A DNA stretch of 64,000 bases from JALZVT01 sp964634815. GTDB taxonomy: Bacteria > Pseudomonadota > Gammaproteobacteria > Pseudomonadales > Azotimanducaceae. The notes under the pieces were generated by a model. That model ran no database searches. It was not told where the DNA came from and worked only from the letters and a program-made list of their open reading frames with translations. Positions 8,937 through 17,900 of this stretch are shown piece after piece. Location of the stretch: positions 62,001 through 126,000 of the forward strand of contig CAZWMD010000006.1 in the NCBI GenBank assembly GCA_964634815.1, in the 5' to 3' direction. The stretch's first letter is position 1. The number at the start of each line of letters is the position of its first letter. The translations under genes were made by a program, and so were the position numbers.

Positions 8937-10583
8937 GTTAAACGAGTTGAGCTCGGGTGCCGCAGTAATGGCATCCTTGACGCTCCGAACCGGTCTCACC
9001 CAGGGTGTCACTTTACCCACGCTGCCTGGCAAATTAGTGGCTGCAGACTCGGCATCGGCCTGGCTATCGTAAACTCCGTAGGTCACTACGTGCACCACTC
9101 GCTCACCAGAGCGAATTCGGAACAGGGCAAAGCGACTCGGATCGGCTTGCTCACCAAGGTAGGCGGTTGCACGCTCAATATCACCAAACCCAATAAGCTG
9201 CAGGGTGTAGGAGGACTCACTTTGTCTGAGCAACCAGGCCGCATCGCGTACTCCCTGAACGTCCGGGATTACCTCAACATCCTGCACCTCTGAGGCAACC
9301 ACCGGTGGGTCAACTCTAGCCTCAGCAGTTGTTGTCTCTGCCGGTGTGGTCTCTGCTGGTGTAGTTTCAGCCGGTGTAGTTTCAGCCGGTGCAGTCTGAG
9401 CAACCGTTGGCTGCTCTGCAGGCTTGGGTTGCTCCGGCTCTGGCTCAGGCACTGGCACCGGACGGATCGTACGCGATTGATTGGCCACCGGTTCCGGAAC
9501 GGGTCGTTCTGAGCTGGGTATTGGCTTGATCGTGCGAGATATAGGTACAACGGCGTCAGCCGAATCAGCGTTCAACGAATCTCGAGACGCGGTTTGCCTG
9601 TCACCAGGTTTGTTATCAGGCTTATCATTCCCTGGGTCTTCAGCTGCTGAACGCTCATCACCAGTGGCACCAGGCATATCCAATTCAACGGTTTTCGAAT
9701 CTGCATCAGCGTCGTTTAGATCAGTCTCAGCATCCTCACTCGGCGACCAAAACAGTACGGTCAACGCAAGCGCGGCCGCAATCCCGCCCGCCAGCCAGAT
9801 ATGTTTGCGCGGCAAACCAACAGAGCCAGACCCACCTAGGGTCATAATCATCAATTGCTCATTCGCCGCAAAGTCGAGCCTGCCTGGATAGCCAAGCGAC
9901 GCCTTGTGCACCAGATCGACCTGGTGCTCAGAGAATGGCATACGACCGTTGTAACCGGCCTCGGCAAACCGCCACTCAAGGTACTCTCCAGATTGATCTC
10001 GCGAGAAGGGTGACAGGAGCATTTCTTGCCACAACAATTCATCGCCGTCACTGGTCTCGGCGTTGCGCTCCACCGCTCGCTGCAGAGATTCAATAAATTG
10101 TGGCTCAGAGAAAAAGGCGAGCTTCGCACCGGCATCTGCCAAATTCACCAGATCATCTACCGCTCGCTGCTCAAGCAAGTGCGCGTCATCAACCAAAACC
10201 AGGCTGGTGCGATCGTTTTGTGTTTGATCCTGTAAATGAGCAATGACCAACTCAGTGAGTAACGGTGCCTCGGCACCAATTGGTGCGGCAACACCATAGC
10301 CTTGCACCAGCGCGCTCAACACATCGCCAGCCCTCGACACCAGCGATCCATTAACCCGAGCCGCAACGACTCCTGCTTCAAGTGACGAAGACAGCGCTCG
10401 AAAGACGCAGGTTTTACCCACACCATGTGGACCGGTAACCGCCAAAATTGGTCGAGACCAGGCACTAAGTTTGCGAATCTTCGCAAGCATCGGTTCGCGG
10501 TCAGCACCAGGGAAGAACTCCTGCTGCGGATCAGAAAACGGGTTATGAGACAGGCCCAGGTAATTCCATTGAGAGTCATTCAT
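8934..10583 (-). CDS. damX: DamX-like AAA ATPase / SPOR-domain cell division protein
   Basis: A 549-residue bitopic protein. Residues 1-250 form an AAA/ExeA-type ATPase domain with Walker A GPHGVGKT (51-58) and Walker B LVLVDDAH (about 128-135). A single membrane segment lies at 262-279, then a long acidic, Pro/Thr/Glu-rich linker, then a SPOR domain in the last 80 residues (YTLQLIGFGDIERATAYL...VVTYGVYDSQADAESA). SPOR domains bind denuded septal peptidoglycan. I set the start at the ATG at 10583 (MNDSQWNYLGL, family-like), 4 bases after the aroB stop. aroK-aroB-damX is the conserved gammaproteobacterial order. E. coli DamX lacks an obvious intact ATPase motif in my memory, so the intact P-loop is notable. 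Confidence 0.88.
   Translation of the reverse strand: MNDSQWNYLGLSHNPFSDPQQEFFPGADREPMLAKIRKLSAWSRPILAVTGPHGVGKTCVFRALSSSLEAGVVAARVNGSLVSRAGDVLSALVQGYGVAAPIGAEAPLLTELVIAHLQDQTQNDRTSLVLVDDAHLLEQRAVDDLVNLADAGAKLAFFSEPQFIESLQRAVERNAETSDGDELLWQEMLLSPFSRDQSGEYLEWRFAEAGYNGRMPFSEHQVDLVHKASLGYPGRLDFAANEQLMIMTLGGSGSVGLPRKHIWLAGGIAAALALTVLFWSPSEDAETDLNDADADSKTVELDMPGATGDERSAAEDPGNDKPDNKPGDRQTASRDSLNADSADAVVPISRTIKPIPSSERPVPEPVANQSRTIRPVPVPEPEPEQPKPAEQPTVAQTAPAETTPAETTPAETTPAETTTAEARVDPPVVASEVQDVEVIPDVQGVRDAAWLLRQSESSYTLQLIGFGDIERATAYLGEQADPSRFALFRIRSGERVVHVVTYGVYDSQADAESAATNLPGSVGKVTPWVRPVRSVKDAITAAPELNSFN
9331..9390 (-). repeat. Four 15-bp tandem units in damX
   Basis: Four head-to-tail 15-bp units at 9331, 9346, 9361 and 9376; the last two are identical. 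On the coding strand they encode repeats of the pentapeptide TTPAE in the periplasmic linker. Such in-frame minisatellites can change linker length by slippage without breaking the frame. Confidence 0.85.
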
Positions 10584-10587
10584 GAAC

Positions 10588-11715
10588 CTAACGTCCATCC
10601 TCAAGACACAGTTCACTGCCCGCATTAAGCGTAGCAACTAACTCTGCAGTATCACTAATCTCACGCAGATGAACGCGGCCAATGGCGTCGGGCAGAACAA
10701 ATCGCAAGGTTCCATCCAGAGTTTTCTTATCTAGTGCCATCGCGGCCACCATGCTGTTGGGCTCAATATCTTTGGGTGGTTCCACCGGCAAGTCCGCTTG
10801 CCTGATCAGCGCTTTAATACGCTGAGCATCCTTGACTGCCAATAGACCCAGTCGAGTAGCAAAGTCTGCGGCTTGCACCATACCAATCGCAACAGCCTCG
10901 CCGTGCAGCAAGGTACCGTAGCCAGAAAGGTTTTCCAAGGCATGAGCAAAGGTATGACCATAGTTAAGTATAGCGCGTACCCCCTGCTCCTTTTCATCTT
11001 CCGCAACCACCGCTGCTTTGATCCGGCAGGATTCAACAATGGCATGATTAACTAGAGCGGGTTCGCGGGCCAGGAGTCCGGCCAAATTGTCATTCAGCCA
11101 ATCAAAAAAGTCCGCGTCATAGATGACCCCGTATTTAAGCACTTCCGCCATACCTGCCAGGTACTGCCGACGAGGTAAGGTAGTTAGTGTGGCGGTGTCT
11201 ATGACAACGGCGGACGGCTGATAAAACGCCCCAATCATGTTTTTGCCCAGCGGATGATTGACTGCCGTTTTTCCGCCTACCGAAGAATCTACCTGGGCAA
11301 GTAGCGTTGTGGGCACCTGCAAGAAATTGACCCCTCGCTGGTAACTGGCTGCCGCAAAACCAGCCAGGTCACCAACAACACCCCCACCCAAGGCAATAAT
11401 CGCTGTGCTGCGGTTGTGTTTGCGGGTCAACATGAAATCGAGCAAAGCGGTGAAGTTGTCGAGATTCTTGTGCGCCTCACCATCTGGCAGCAAGAATTGA
11501 TCTACGGCGTACCCGTCAAGGCAGGTGAGTAAAGCGTCTATATACAACGGCGCCACCGTTTCGTTACTCACCACCACCACCTGGCTAGAGGTTAACTTTG
11601 CCCGCAGCTGATCTCTGAATTGGGGCTGGCTCAAAAGCCCAGCGCCTACCCAAATTGGATAGCTGTTGGCACCCAGGTCGACCTTGAGTTCCTGCACATG
11701 AGCCTCATTACCCAT
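10588..11715 (-). CDS. aroB: 3-dehydroquinate synthase
   Basis: Second step of the shikimate pathway: converts DAHP to 3-dehydroquinate using NAD and a divalent metal. The 375-residue protein shows the NAD and substrate motifs ALGGGVVGDLAGFAAASYQRG, VPTTLLAQVDSSVGGKTAVNH and GKNMIGAFYQP, then the metal-binding Glu/His segments (MAEVLKYG, LNYGHTFAHALE, HGEAVAIGM). Its ATG shares one base with the aroK stop, so the two are translationally coupled. damX starts 4 bases after its stop. Confidence 0.96.
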   Translation of the reverse strand: MGNEAHVQELKVDLGANSYPIWVGAGLLSQPQFRDQLRAKLTSSQVVVVSNETVAPLYIDALLTCLDGYAVDQFLLPDGEAHKNLDNFTALLDFMLTRKHNRSTAIIALGGGVVGDLAGFAAASYQRGVNFLQVPTTLLAQVDSSVGGKTAVNHPLGKNMIGAFYQPSAVVIDTATLTTLPRRQYLAGMAEVLKYGVIYDADFFDWLNDNLAGLLAREPALVNHAIVESCRIKAAVVAEDEKEQGVRAILNYGHTFAHALENLSGYGTLLHGEAVAIGMVQAADFATRLGLLAVKDAQRIKALIRQADLPVEPPKDIEPNSMVAAMALDKKTLDGTLRFVLPDAIGRVHLREISDTAELVATLNAGSELCLEDGR

Positions 11716-12269
11716 CAGCCCACACCTCCAGAAGAATCAGCGGTGGTCAATGCGCCACTCGCCGTCAACTCACGCAAAATCTGTTTTGCCACCGATCGAG
11801 CGGGCTGTTTATCCGTCACCACCCGCACATCAGCGGTATCCTGGTAAAACGCCAATCTCTCGGCGCGCAACTTCGCGATGGCAGCGGCGCCACCGGAACC
11901 GCTCAATAAGGGTCGCCTGGTATCCTTGGCTGTACGAGAGTGAATACGCTTATCGCTGGAATCGAGCCACACTACGGTGCCTCTGGCACGCAGCAGCCGG
12001 CGATTTTCCTCGCGCAGAATCGCGCCGCCACCCGTCGCCATCACCACACCGCGCATCTCGGTTAGCTCCAGGATGACCTGGTGTTCGCGCTCGCGAAAAC
12101 CGGCTTCGCCTTCAACATCAAATATCCACGATATGGCTGCGCCCGAACGCGATTCAATTTCCTCATCACAATCATAGAAAGGGAAATTGAGTAGTTTGGC
12201 GAGCAGCCGACCCACGGTTGATTTACCCGTCGCCGGCATGCCAATCAGGAAGACGTTTTTGTCTGCCAT
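11715..12269 (-). CDS. aroK: Shikimate kinase
   Basis: Phosphorylates shikimate at the 3-OH. The 184-residue P-loop kinase has Walker A GMPATGKST (residues 10-18), the shikimate-binding Asp in DCDEEIE, Arg in GFREREHQVI, and the GGGAILREENR substrate loop. It is the first gene of aroK-aroB-damX, separated from the upstream pilQ by an intrinsic terminator at 12327-12373, so it must have its own promoter in the 60 or so bases between that terminator and its start, or rely on readthrough. Confidence 0.95.
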   Translation of the reverse strand: MADKNVFLIGMPATGKSTVGRLLAKLLNFPFYDCDEEIESRSGAAISWIFDVEGEAGFREREHQVILELTEMRGVVMATGGGAILREENRRLLRARGTVVWLDSSDKRIHSRTAKDTRRPLLSGSGGAAAIAKLRAERLAFYQDTADVRVVTDKQPARSVAKQILRELTASGALTTADSSGGVG

Positions 12270-12326
12270 GCGGTCCAGGCCCTGTGTCGCTTAGCCCATT
12301 TCCTGTTGCGTCGAGAAAACAGAAAA

Positions 12327-12373
12327 AGCAAAGATAAAAATAAAAACGGCGCTTGAGGAAACCCCAAGCGCCG
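12327..12373 (-). terminator. Intrinsic terminator of the pilMNOPQ operon
   Basis: Stem arms CGGCGCTTG (12347-12355) and CAAGCGCCG (12365-12373), 9 bp, loop of 9 that can pair further. Read on the minus strand the stem is followed by a T-rich tract (GTTTTTATTTTTATC). It lies 71 bases past the pilQ stop and 58 before the aroK start. Confidence 0.9.
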
Positions 12374-12443
12374 GTACAGTGTATTACCTCTGAGCGCTAG
12401 ATGCGCGAGCCGTGCGTTAAGTTTACGTCCGCAAAAGCCCCAA

Positions 12444-14630
12444 CTATCGGCCAGTAATGGCGTCCTGAATCACACGAGGCGTGATAAAGATCAACAGCTC
12501 CTGCTTGTCATCGCGCTCCAGCGTACGTCGGAACAACCGCCCGACGTAAGGCAGGTCCCCAAGAAATGGTGTTTTGGTCACCGTGGTGTTCCGGTCGGTC
12601 TGGAATATGCCACCCAGAACAATGGTTTCACCGTTATTCACCAATACCTGAGTCTCAATCTGATTGGTGTTGATTGACGGCACATCAAGGAAAATCTGAC
12701 CTACCGTATCCTGATTCACTTTCAGATCCATGATGATGCGCTCATCCGGCGTGATCTGAGGTGTCACTTCCAGCGCCAGCACTGCCTCTTTGAACGACAC
12801 TGATGTCGCACCACTGGAGCTGGCTTCCTGGAACGGAATCTCCACACCCGATTCGATACGCGCCGTCGATTTATCAGCAGTGATAACTTTTGGTCGAGCA
12901 ACAATCTCAGCATGGCCATCAGTTGCCAGAGCTGACAGCTCCAGATCAAGTAGATAGTTACCCAGCTCCGCGATACCAATACCAAAGCTGGTGGCGCTCG
13001 CAGAAGACACTCCGAGGTCAACAATCAGATCGCCAGGTGAGGTTGTGGGGTTGGCGTTGGCGCCCGCTCCGGTGCCTCCTCCATCATCTCCACCCGTTGT
13101 CGCTGAAGCCACAAACTGGTTTCCTCGTTCAATCAACGTCTCGCGGCTGCCACCAAATCGCAACGCACGATCACCAAGCTCCGCCGGTTCATTGACCGAG
13201 CCGTCTAAACGGGCAAGACCACTACCACCCCAACGTACACCCAGCTCTTCAGAGAAGTTGGTTGTGGCGGTAACGATGCGAGCCTCAATAAGCACTTGAC
13301 GAACCGGAATATCCAGTTGCGTAAGAATACGTCGGAAATTCTCCAGGTTGTCTGCGGTATCGGTCAGGATGATTGAATTGGTTCGTTCATCGACAATTGC
13401 AGAGCCTCGGTCCGAGAGCATGCCACTCTCGCTGTTTTCGTTTTGAAACAATTCAAACAGTGCCGTCGCGCTCGCATAACGAATTTGCATGTGCTCAGTG
13501 CGCAGCGGAGCAAGTTCAGAGATTTGCTTCTGGTTCTCAAGCTCCAGCTTTTCTCGCGCCGCTATCTCAGCAGCCGGCGCCACCAGCAATACGTTGCCTA
13601 CCTGACGCTTATCAAGACCTTTGGTTTTCAGAATGAGTTCAAGCGCTTGGTCCCAGGGTACGTTCTTTAATCGCAGGGTGATGCGACCAGAAACGGTATC
13701 ACTGGCCACCAGATTCAGGTCGGTGAAATCTGCAATGAGCTGCAGTACCGAACGCACCTCAATGTCCTGAAAATTCAGCGACAGCTTCTCACCGCTAAAG
13801 CGGAACGCTTCTTCCCGCTCAGCGATCTGATCCCGGGTGAGGGGCTGAACGTTGATGGTCATGGTTTGATCAGCCTGATAAGCAAGGTAATCAAACTCAC
13901 CTTCCGCCGACACGGTGAAAATAACGTGCGGGCCTTCCTGTACGGCGTCGATCAATGTCACCGGCGTTGCAAAATCGCGAACATCCAGACGACGTCTGAG
14001 ATCTTGTGGCAACTGAGTGTTACGCACCTCAATCTTTACCTTGCTGCCCTGGCTGCTTACATCCACTGGCACGCGTGGGTCAGACAACACCAACATAATT
14101 TGGCCACCGCCGTCTTCACCGCGACGAAAGTCAACATTTTGAATGTGTGAACCACTGATATCGCGCTGGACCGACGCAGAATTGGTTTGGACTGCCTGGT
14201 CGAGGGCGGTACTTGATGCCCCACCAGCAGAGGGAGCCGAAGACGCCTGATCGGTGCCTACAACAAGTATCAATTCGTTACCCACAACGCTTGTCTCATA
14301 ACCAACCAGCGAGGTGAGATTAACAATCGCACGCGTGCGATCGCCGGCACCAATCACAGACACTCGGCGCGCGTTGCCGGCACCCAGCGTGTGATGCTTT
14401 TGCGCAAGCGAAGAACTCACACCCGGCATATCGAGCACGATTCGAGCGGGTTGCTCAATCGTATAGCCGGAGGGTTGCGGTGGTGTACCGTCAAAGGTCA
14501 TACGAATTTCGGTTTTGTCACCAGGCAGCGATGCAAAATCGATTGCCTCAAGATTGGCGGCATGCACCAGCGTAGTGGCAAGCATTGCCGCCAAAACACC
14601 AGTGAATCTTAAGAATCTACGTATCGTCAT
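12444..14630 (-). CDS. pilQ: Type IV pilus secretin PilQ
   Basis: Outer-membrane secretin through which the pilus is extruded. 728 residues: signal peptide (MTIRRFLRFTGVLAAMLATTLVHA), two AMIN peptidoglycan-binding domains in about residues 25-260, a secretin/TonB N-terminal domain (LSLNFQDIEVRSVLQLIADF), an N1-type domain, and the C-terminal secretin pore domain (VIVARPKVIT region, VLVNNGETIVLGGIF, PFLGDLPYVGRLFRR, ELLIFITPRVI). A Gly/Ala/Asn-rich insert (GDDGGGTGAGANANP) sits inside the secretin domain. Last gene of pilMNOPQ, 3 bases after pilP. Confidence 0.96.
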   Translation of the reverse strand: MTIRRFLRFTGVLAAMLATTLVHAANLEAIDFASLPGDKTEIRMTFDGTPPQPSGYTIEQPARIVLDMPGVSSSLAQKHHTLGAGNARRVSVIGAGDRTRAIVNLTSLVGYETSVVGNELILVVGTDQASSAPSAGGASSTALDQAVQTNSASVQRDISGSHIQNVDFRRGEDGGGQIMLVLSDPRVPVDVSSQGSKVKIEVRNTQLPQDLRRRLDVRDFATPVTLIDAVQEGPHVIFTVSAEGEFDYLAYQADQTMTINVQPLTRDQIAEREEAFRFSGEKLSLNFQDIEVRSVLQLIADFTDLNLVASDTVSGRITLRLKNVPWDQALELILKTKGLDKRQVGNVLLVAPAAEIAAREKLELENQKQISELAPLRTEHMQIRYASATALFELFQNENSESGMLSDRGSAIVDERTNSIILTDTADNLENFRRILTQLDIPVRQVLIEARIVTATTNFSEELGVRWGGSGLARLDGSVNEPAELGDRALRFGGSRETLIERGNQFVASATTGGDDGGGTGAGANANPTTSPGDLIVDLGVSSASATSFGIGIAELGNYLLDLELSALATDGHAEIVARPKVITADKSTARIESGVEIPFQEASSSGATSVSFKEAVLALEVTPQITPDERIIMDLKVNQDTVGQIFLDVPSINTNQIETQVLVNNGETIVLGGIFQTDRNTTVTKTPFLGDLPYVGRLFRRTLERDDKQELLIFITPRVIQDAITGR

Positions 14631-14633
14631 TGT

Positions 14634-15191
14634 CTATCCTCCAGCACCCATTGTGACTAGGCGCTGGCGTTCTACCCAGCCTCCCGATCCATCAGCTACG
14701 ATCTCAAGCAACTCGATAGACACATCGTCTATACGAGTAATACGACCATGGTCTGACCCCATGTAGTCGCCCTTGCGAACCCGATGAACCCCCTCTTCGT
14801 AATCTCGTACCAATCCGTAAAGTTGGTCACCCTGCGCCAAGGTACCTACCATCGCAAGTTGCCCCACGTTAAATTGCTCCAGAAACTGTTTGACCCGAGT
14901 AGGGTCTGGCTTAACGGCACGGCCCCCTTTGGGTGTCTGTCGAACCGCTGCAAGCACCGGCGGTTCGAACGGGCTGCGCAGGTTACCAGCCTGATAAGAA
15001 AAGGGTGCAACTGTTTCAAACGGCGGCAGAGGTTTTATTCGTCCTTTACCCTGGCTCTGAACAGTGGCGTAAAACTCTTCCAGATCGTTTTCTCTGGCAG
15101 AGCCAGAACAACCAACGAGGCTGATCAACCCAATCGCCAGAAGCAAAAAGCTTAAGGGATTGTTTCTTGTGTTTGTGCTGCGTGCGTTCAT
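14634..15191 (-). CDS. pilP: Type IV pilus assembly lipoprotein PilP
   Basis: Inner-membrane-anchored lipoprotein linking the PilMNO platform to the PilQ secretin. 185 residues with a lipobox LVGC, Cys28, then a flexible Pro-rich segment (IKPLPPFETVAPFSYQAG), the conserved RSPFEPP motif, and the C-terminal beta-sandwich that ends in WVERQRLVTM. Spacing of 1 base to pilO and 3 bases to pilQ indicates tight coupling. Confidence 0.95.
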   Translation of the reverse strand: MNARSTNTRNNPLSFLLLAIGLISLVGCSGSARENDLEEFYATVQSQGKGRIKPLPPFETVAPFSYQAGNLRSPFEPPVLAAVRQTPKGGRAVKPDPTRVKQFLEQFNVGQLAMVGTLAQGDQLYGLVRDYEEGVHRVRKGDYMGSDHGRITRIDDVSIELLEIVADGSGGWVERQRLVTMGAGG

Positions 15192-15192
15192 A

Positions 15193-15807
15193 TCAGCCCT
15201 CTCCCTGATTCAGATAGCGATAGGTCTTGGCCTGAATAGTCATCCGCAGGAGGTTAGAGCCCTGAGTAGGCTCGATTACAAAATCGTGCAGCGTCACAAT
15301 CCGCGATAGATTGGCCGCTCCGCTCACAAAGGTTCCCAGCATGTGGTAATCGCCAAGTACAGTGATTGAGATTGGCAGTTCCACGTAGAACTCGGTGGTT
15401 CGTTCTTCTTGCAACTTGATGCTTTCAATCGTTAGCGCGTTATCGAGTGCTGCACGGGTGATGTCCTCGATTAACCCGGGAACTTCAGTATCCTTGGGCA
15501 ACTGCTCAACCAGCTCACCAAAGGTGTCTTCCATTTCCTGCTTTTGCAGGCGATAAGCATCGAGATTGGTCGCCTTGAAGAACTTGGTTTCGTAATCTGT
15601 CCGAAGTTCTTTGTGCTTCAGCTCCGCACGCTCAATGTCGTTGCGCTTGTCGGTGAGATAGAGCGAATAGCCAAGGCCAAGAACCAGACCCAGTACCAGC
15701 ACCATGATGATGCCCTTAACCGCGGCGGGCCAGGAACCAATGTTGTTGACATCGAGGTCGCTGGCATCGAAGTTCTTTAACTGATCAAGAGTGTCTTGGA
15801 ACGCCAC
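15193..15807 (-). CDS. pilO: Type IV pilus assembly protein PilO
   Basis: Bitopic inner-membrane protein that pairs with PilN. 204 residues: short cytoplasmic N-terminus, membrane helix at about residues 27-50 (AAVKGIIMVLVLGLVLGLGYSLYLT), a coiled coil (DIERAELKHKELRTDYETKF), and a ferredoxin-like periplasmic domain with the family's ISITVLGDYHMLGTFVSGAANLSRIVTLHDF. Its ATG overlaps the pilN stop by one base. Confidence 0.95.
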   Translation of the reverse strand: MAFQDTLDQLKNFDASDLDVNNIGSWPAAVKGIIMVLVLGLVLGLGYSLYLTDKRNDIERAELKHKELRTDYETKFFKATNLDAYRLQKQEMEDTFGELVEQLPKDTEVPGLIEDITRAALDNALTIESIKLQEERTTEFYVELPISITVLGDYHMLGTFVSGAANLSRIVTLHDFVIEPTQGSNLLRMTIQAKTYRYLNQGEG

Positions 15808-16382
15808 TAGCTGCCCTCCTCTTCTTCGGTCTTGCCCGTGCTTTGCAAGAACGTAAGTTCGAAGGCACTGGCCTGACTGCCATAATCGCCGTTTTCAGGA
15901 TCTTCCTGAATACTCTTTAGATTCGGCTTCGTAAACCAGTCAGAGCTGTTTATGTTGCGCATGAGGGTTGAGATGCGGTTGTTCGATTCCGCAACGCCCG
16001 CCGCCGAGAGCACGTTGCCCTGCATTTGCAAGGTATTGAAGTGCACGCCTTTTGAAAGCTTGCGAACCATCTCATCGAAGACTCGCACAATGATCGGCCG
16101 GTTACCCTGCAACTCTTGAATGATGCGCATACGCGATAACAGTTCTTCACGTTCTGTTTCGAGCGCTGCAATTTCAGAAATCTGTTCGTCCAGAACAACA
16201 ATGTCCGCTTCGAGACGTTGGTTGAGCCGCTTTTGCTCATCAAAGTCGTTGTTCAGAAAGAAGCCCGCTGTCATCACCATTACGGCACCGACAGCAAAAA
16301 CGCCCGCCAGGCTTGCAAGAAATTGCGCCTGTTTGCGCTCTCGTTCCCACTGGCGCCAGGGTAATAAGTTAATTGTTGCCAT
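15807..16382 (-). CDS. pilN: Type IV pilus assembly protein PilN
   Basis: Inner-membrane platform protein that docks on cytoplasmic PilM through its N-terminal INLLPWR motif, present here at residues 3-10 (TINLLPWRQW). 191 residues with a membrane helix at about 22-44, a coiled coil (QKRLNQRLEADIVVLDEQISEI) and a periplasmic alpha/beta domain. Overlaps pilM and pilO by one base each. The acidic tail GKTEEEEGS is unremarkable. Confidence 0.95.
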   Translation of the reverse strand: MATINLLPWRQWERERKQAQFLASLAGVFAVGAVMVMTAGFFLNNDFDEQKRLNQRLEADIVVLDEQISEIAALETEREELLSRMRIIQELQGNRPIIVRVFDEMVRKLSKGVHFNTLQMQGNVLSAAGVAESNNRISTLMRNINSSDWFTKPNLKSIQEDPENGDYGSQASAFELTFLQSTGKTEEEEGS

Positions 16383-17446
16383 TATTCAAAGCTCCTCATG
16401 GCAAGTCCGCAGGCGATCATCATGGCCGGCGCGTCGTTGGCAAGCGCAGTAGAATCAACCTTGCCAGCCAATGCCATATCCAGAAACGGGTTAGCGATAA
16501 TGGTTGGGGTACCCAGTTTGTTTTCTATCATCTCGGACATGCCCTCGATGGAGGCTGTACCTCCGGCGAGCACAATGTAATCCACATCGTCGTACTGACT
16601 TGAGGAAAAGAAAAACTGCAATGAGCGCGTAACCTGCTGCAAGACAGCTTCTTTGAAGGGCTGCAATACTTCCTGTTCATAGTCGTCGGGCAAGCCGCCG
16701 CGCTTCTTGGCGAGCCCGGCTTCTTCAAATGACAGCCCATAGCGTCGCTGAATTTCTTCAGTCAGCTGTTTGCCACCAAAAAGCTGCTCTCTGGTGTAAA
16801 TCGATTTATCGTCGGCAAGCACCGACAAGGTGGTCATGGTCGCGCCAATATCGATGATCGCGACAACCAGGTCTTCAGGATTAGCGCCCAGCTGAGGTTG
16901 CACCAACTCAAAGGCGCGCTTCATGGCGTGGGCTTCGATGTCGACGACCCGCGGCTTGATGCCCCCCAGATCCAGCGCCGCTTCGCGCAGCTCAACGTTT
17001 TCGCGTCGGCATGCAGCGAGCAATACCTCGACCTGGTCGGCGGCGGTCTCTGACAGACCGATCACTTCAAAATCGATGGCGACTTCGTCAAGCGGATAAG
17101 GAATGTACTGATCAGCTTCGACGGTGATCTGGTTTTCCATCTCATCATCAGACAGGGCGGCGTCCATCTCGATCGTTTTGGTGATCACTGCCGAGCCTGC
17201 AACCGCAACCGCACAAGTGCGGGAACTGGCCTTGGTCCGGGAGATGAGGCGCTTCACCGCATCACCAACGCCTTCAACATCACTGATGTTCTTTTCGACG
17301 ACGGCATTGGGCGGCAAGGGCTCTACACCATAAGACTCGACTCGATAACGTGCTCCAGACTTCGAAAGCTCAAGAAGCTTTACGGAAGTGGAGCTAATAT
17401 CCAATCCGAGCAAGATACTAGACTTGTTGCTAAATAGACCGAACAA
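16382..17446 (-). CDS. pilM: Type IV pilus assembly protein PilM
   Basis: Actin-like cytoplasmic ATPase of the pilus platform. 354 residues with phosphate-1 motif GLDISSTSVKLLELS near the N-terminus, IIDIGATMTTLSVL as phosphate-2, the KQLTEEIQRRYGLSFEEAGLAKK segment, and YIVLAGGTASIEGM as adenosine motif. First gene of pilMNOPQ. An AAGGAAGG ribosome binding site lies about 10 bases upstream of the ATG at 17446. Confidence 0.96.
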   Translation of the reverse strand: MFGLFSNKSSILLGLDISSTSVKLLELSKSGARYRVESYGVEPLPPNAVVEKNISDVEGVGDAVKRLISRTKASSRTCAVAVAGSAVITKTIEMDAALSDDEMENQITVEADQYIPYPLDEVAIDFEVIGLSETAADQVEVLLAACRRENVELREAALDLGGIKPRVVDIEAHAMKRAFELVQPQLGANPEDLVVAIIDIGATMTTLSVLADDKSIYTREQLFGGKQLTEEIQRRYGLSFEEAGLAKKRGGLPDDYEQEVLQPFKEAVLQQVTRSLQFFFSSSQYDDVDYIVLAGGTASIEGMSEMIENKLGTPTIIANPFLDMALAGKVDSTALANDAPAMMIACGLAMRSFE

Positions 17447-17900
17447 AGCAAACCTTCCTTACAGTTTCAACATACGGGCGCGTCGTGCAAACCCGCAGTC
17501 TTGTTTCTCAAAACACTCCTCGCTAGCAGAGTCTTAAAAGACCCAGCGACACATTGAGCGCCAGTGATAAACGGACAGAAACCGTGACTTATGGCATTCT
17601 TCTGCGACGCGACATTAAATACCAGCGACTCGCGAAGGGCAACGTCGCTGACGCTAAAGAAGGAAAGCAATCTGCAAACACGCACATTTTCCAAATCCAA
17701 CAAGACGCGCATAATCAATCCGCGTCGCGCCAGTAGCTTGCGCGTGCACACTAAATTTTTTTTCCTTTGCTTGCGATGTAGGTTCTGACCACCCATTGAT
17801 TGTCCATTTTCAATCACTCAAGCGCTCTACTACTGATTCGTTAAGCCTCTAGAAGCCAACAAAACTCAATAACAAAGCACGTACCGCCAGTTATTTATAA
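17447..17900. other. Intergenic region between pilM and mrcA
   Basis: 454 bases between divergent starts; it must hold promoters for both. It is AT-richer than its neighbours, including an eight-T run at 17756-17763. A 116-codon minus-strand frame (17467-17817) has no recognisable features and I do not call it. I could not identify confident -35/-10 pairs. Confidence 0.5.

Noticed and set aside
17467..17817. 116-codon minus-strand frame in the pilM-mrcA spacer
   Set aside because: Composition and lack of any domain, signal or ribosome binding site argue against coding; the region is the expected divergent promoter.
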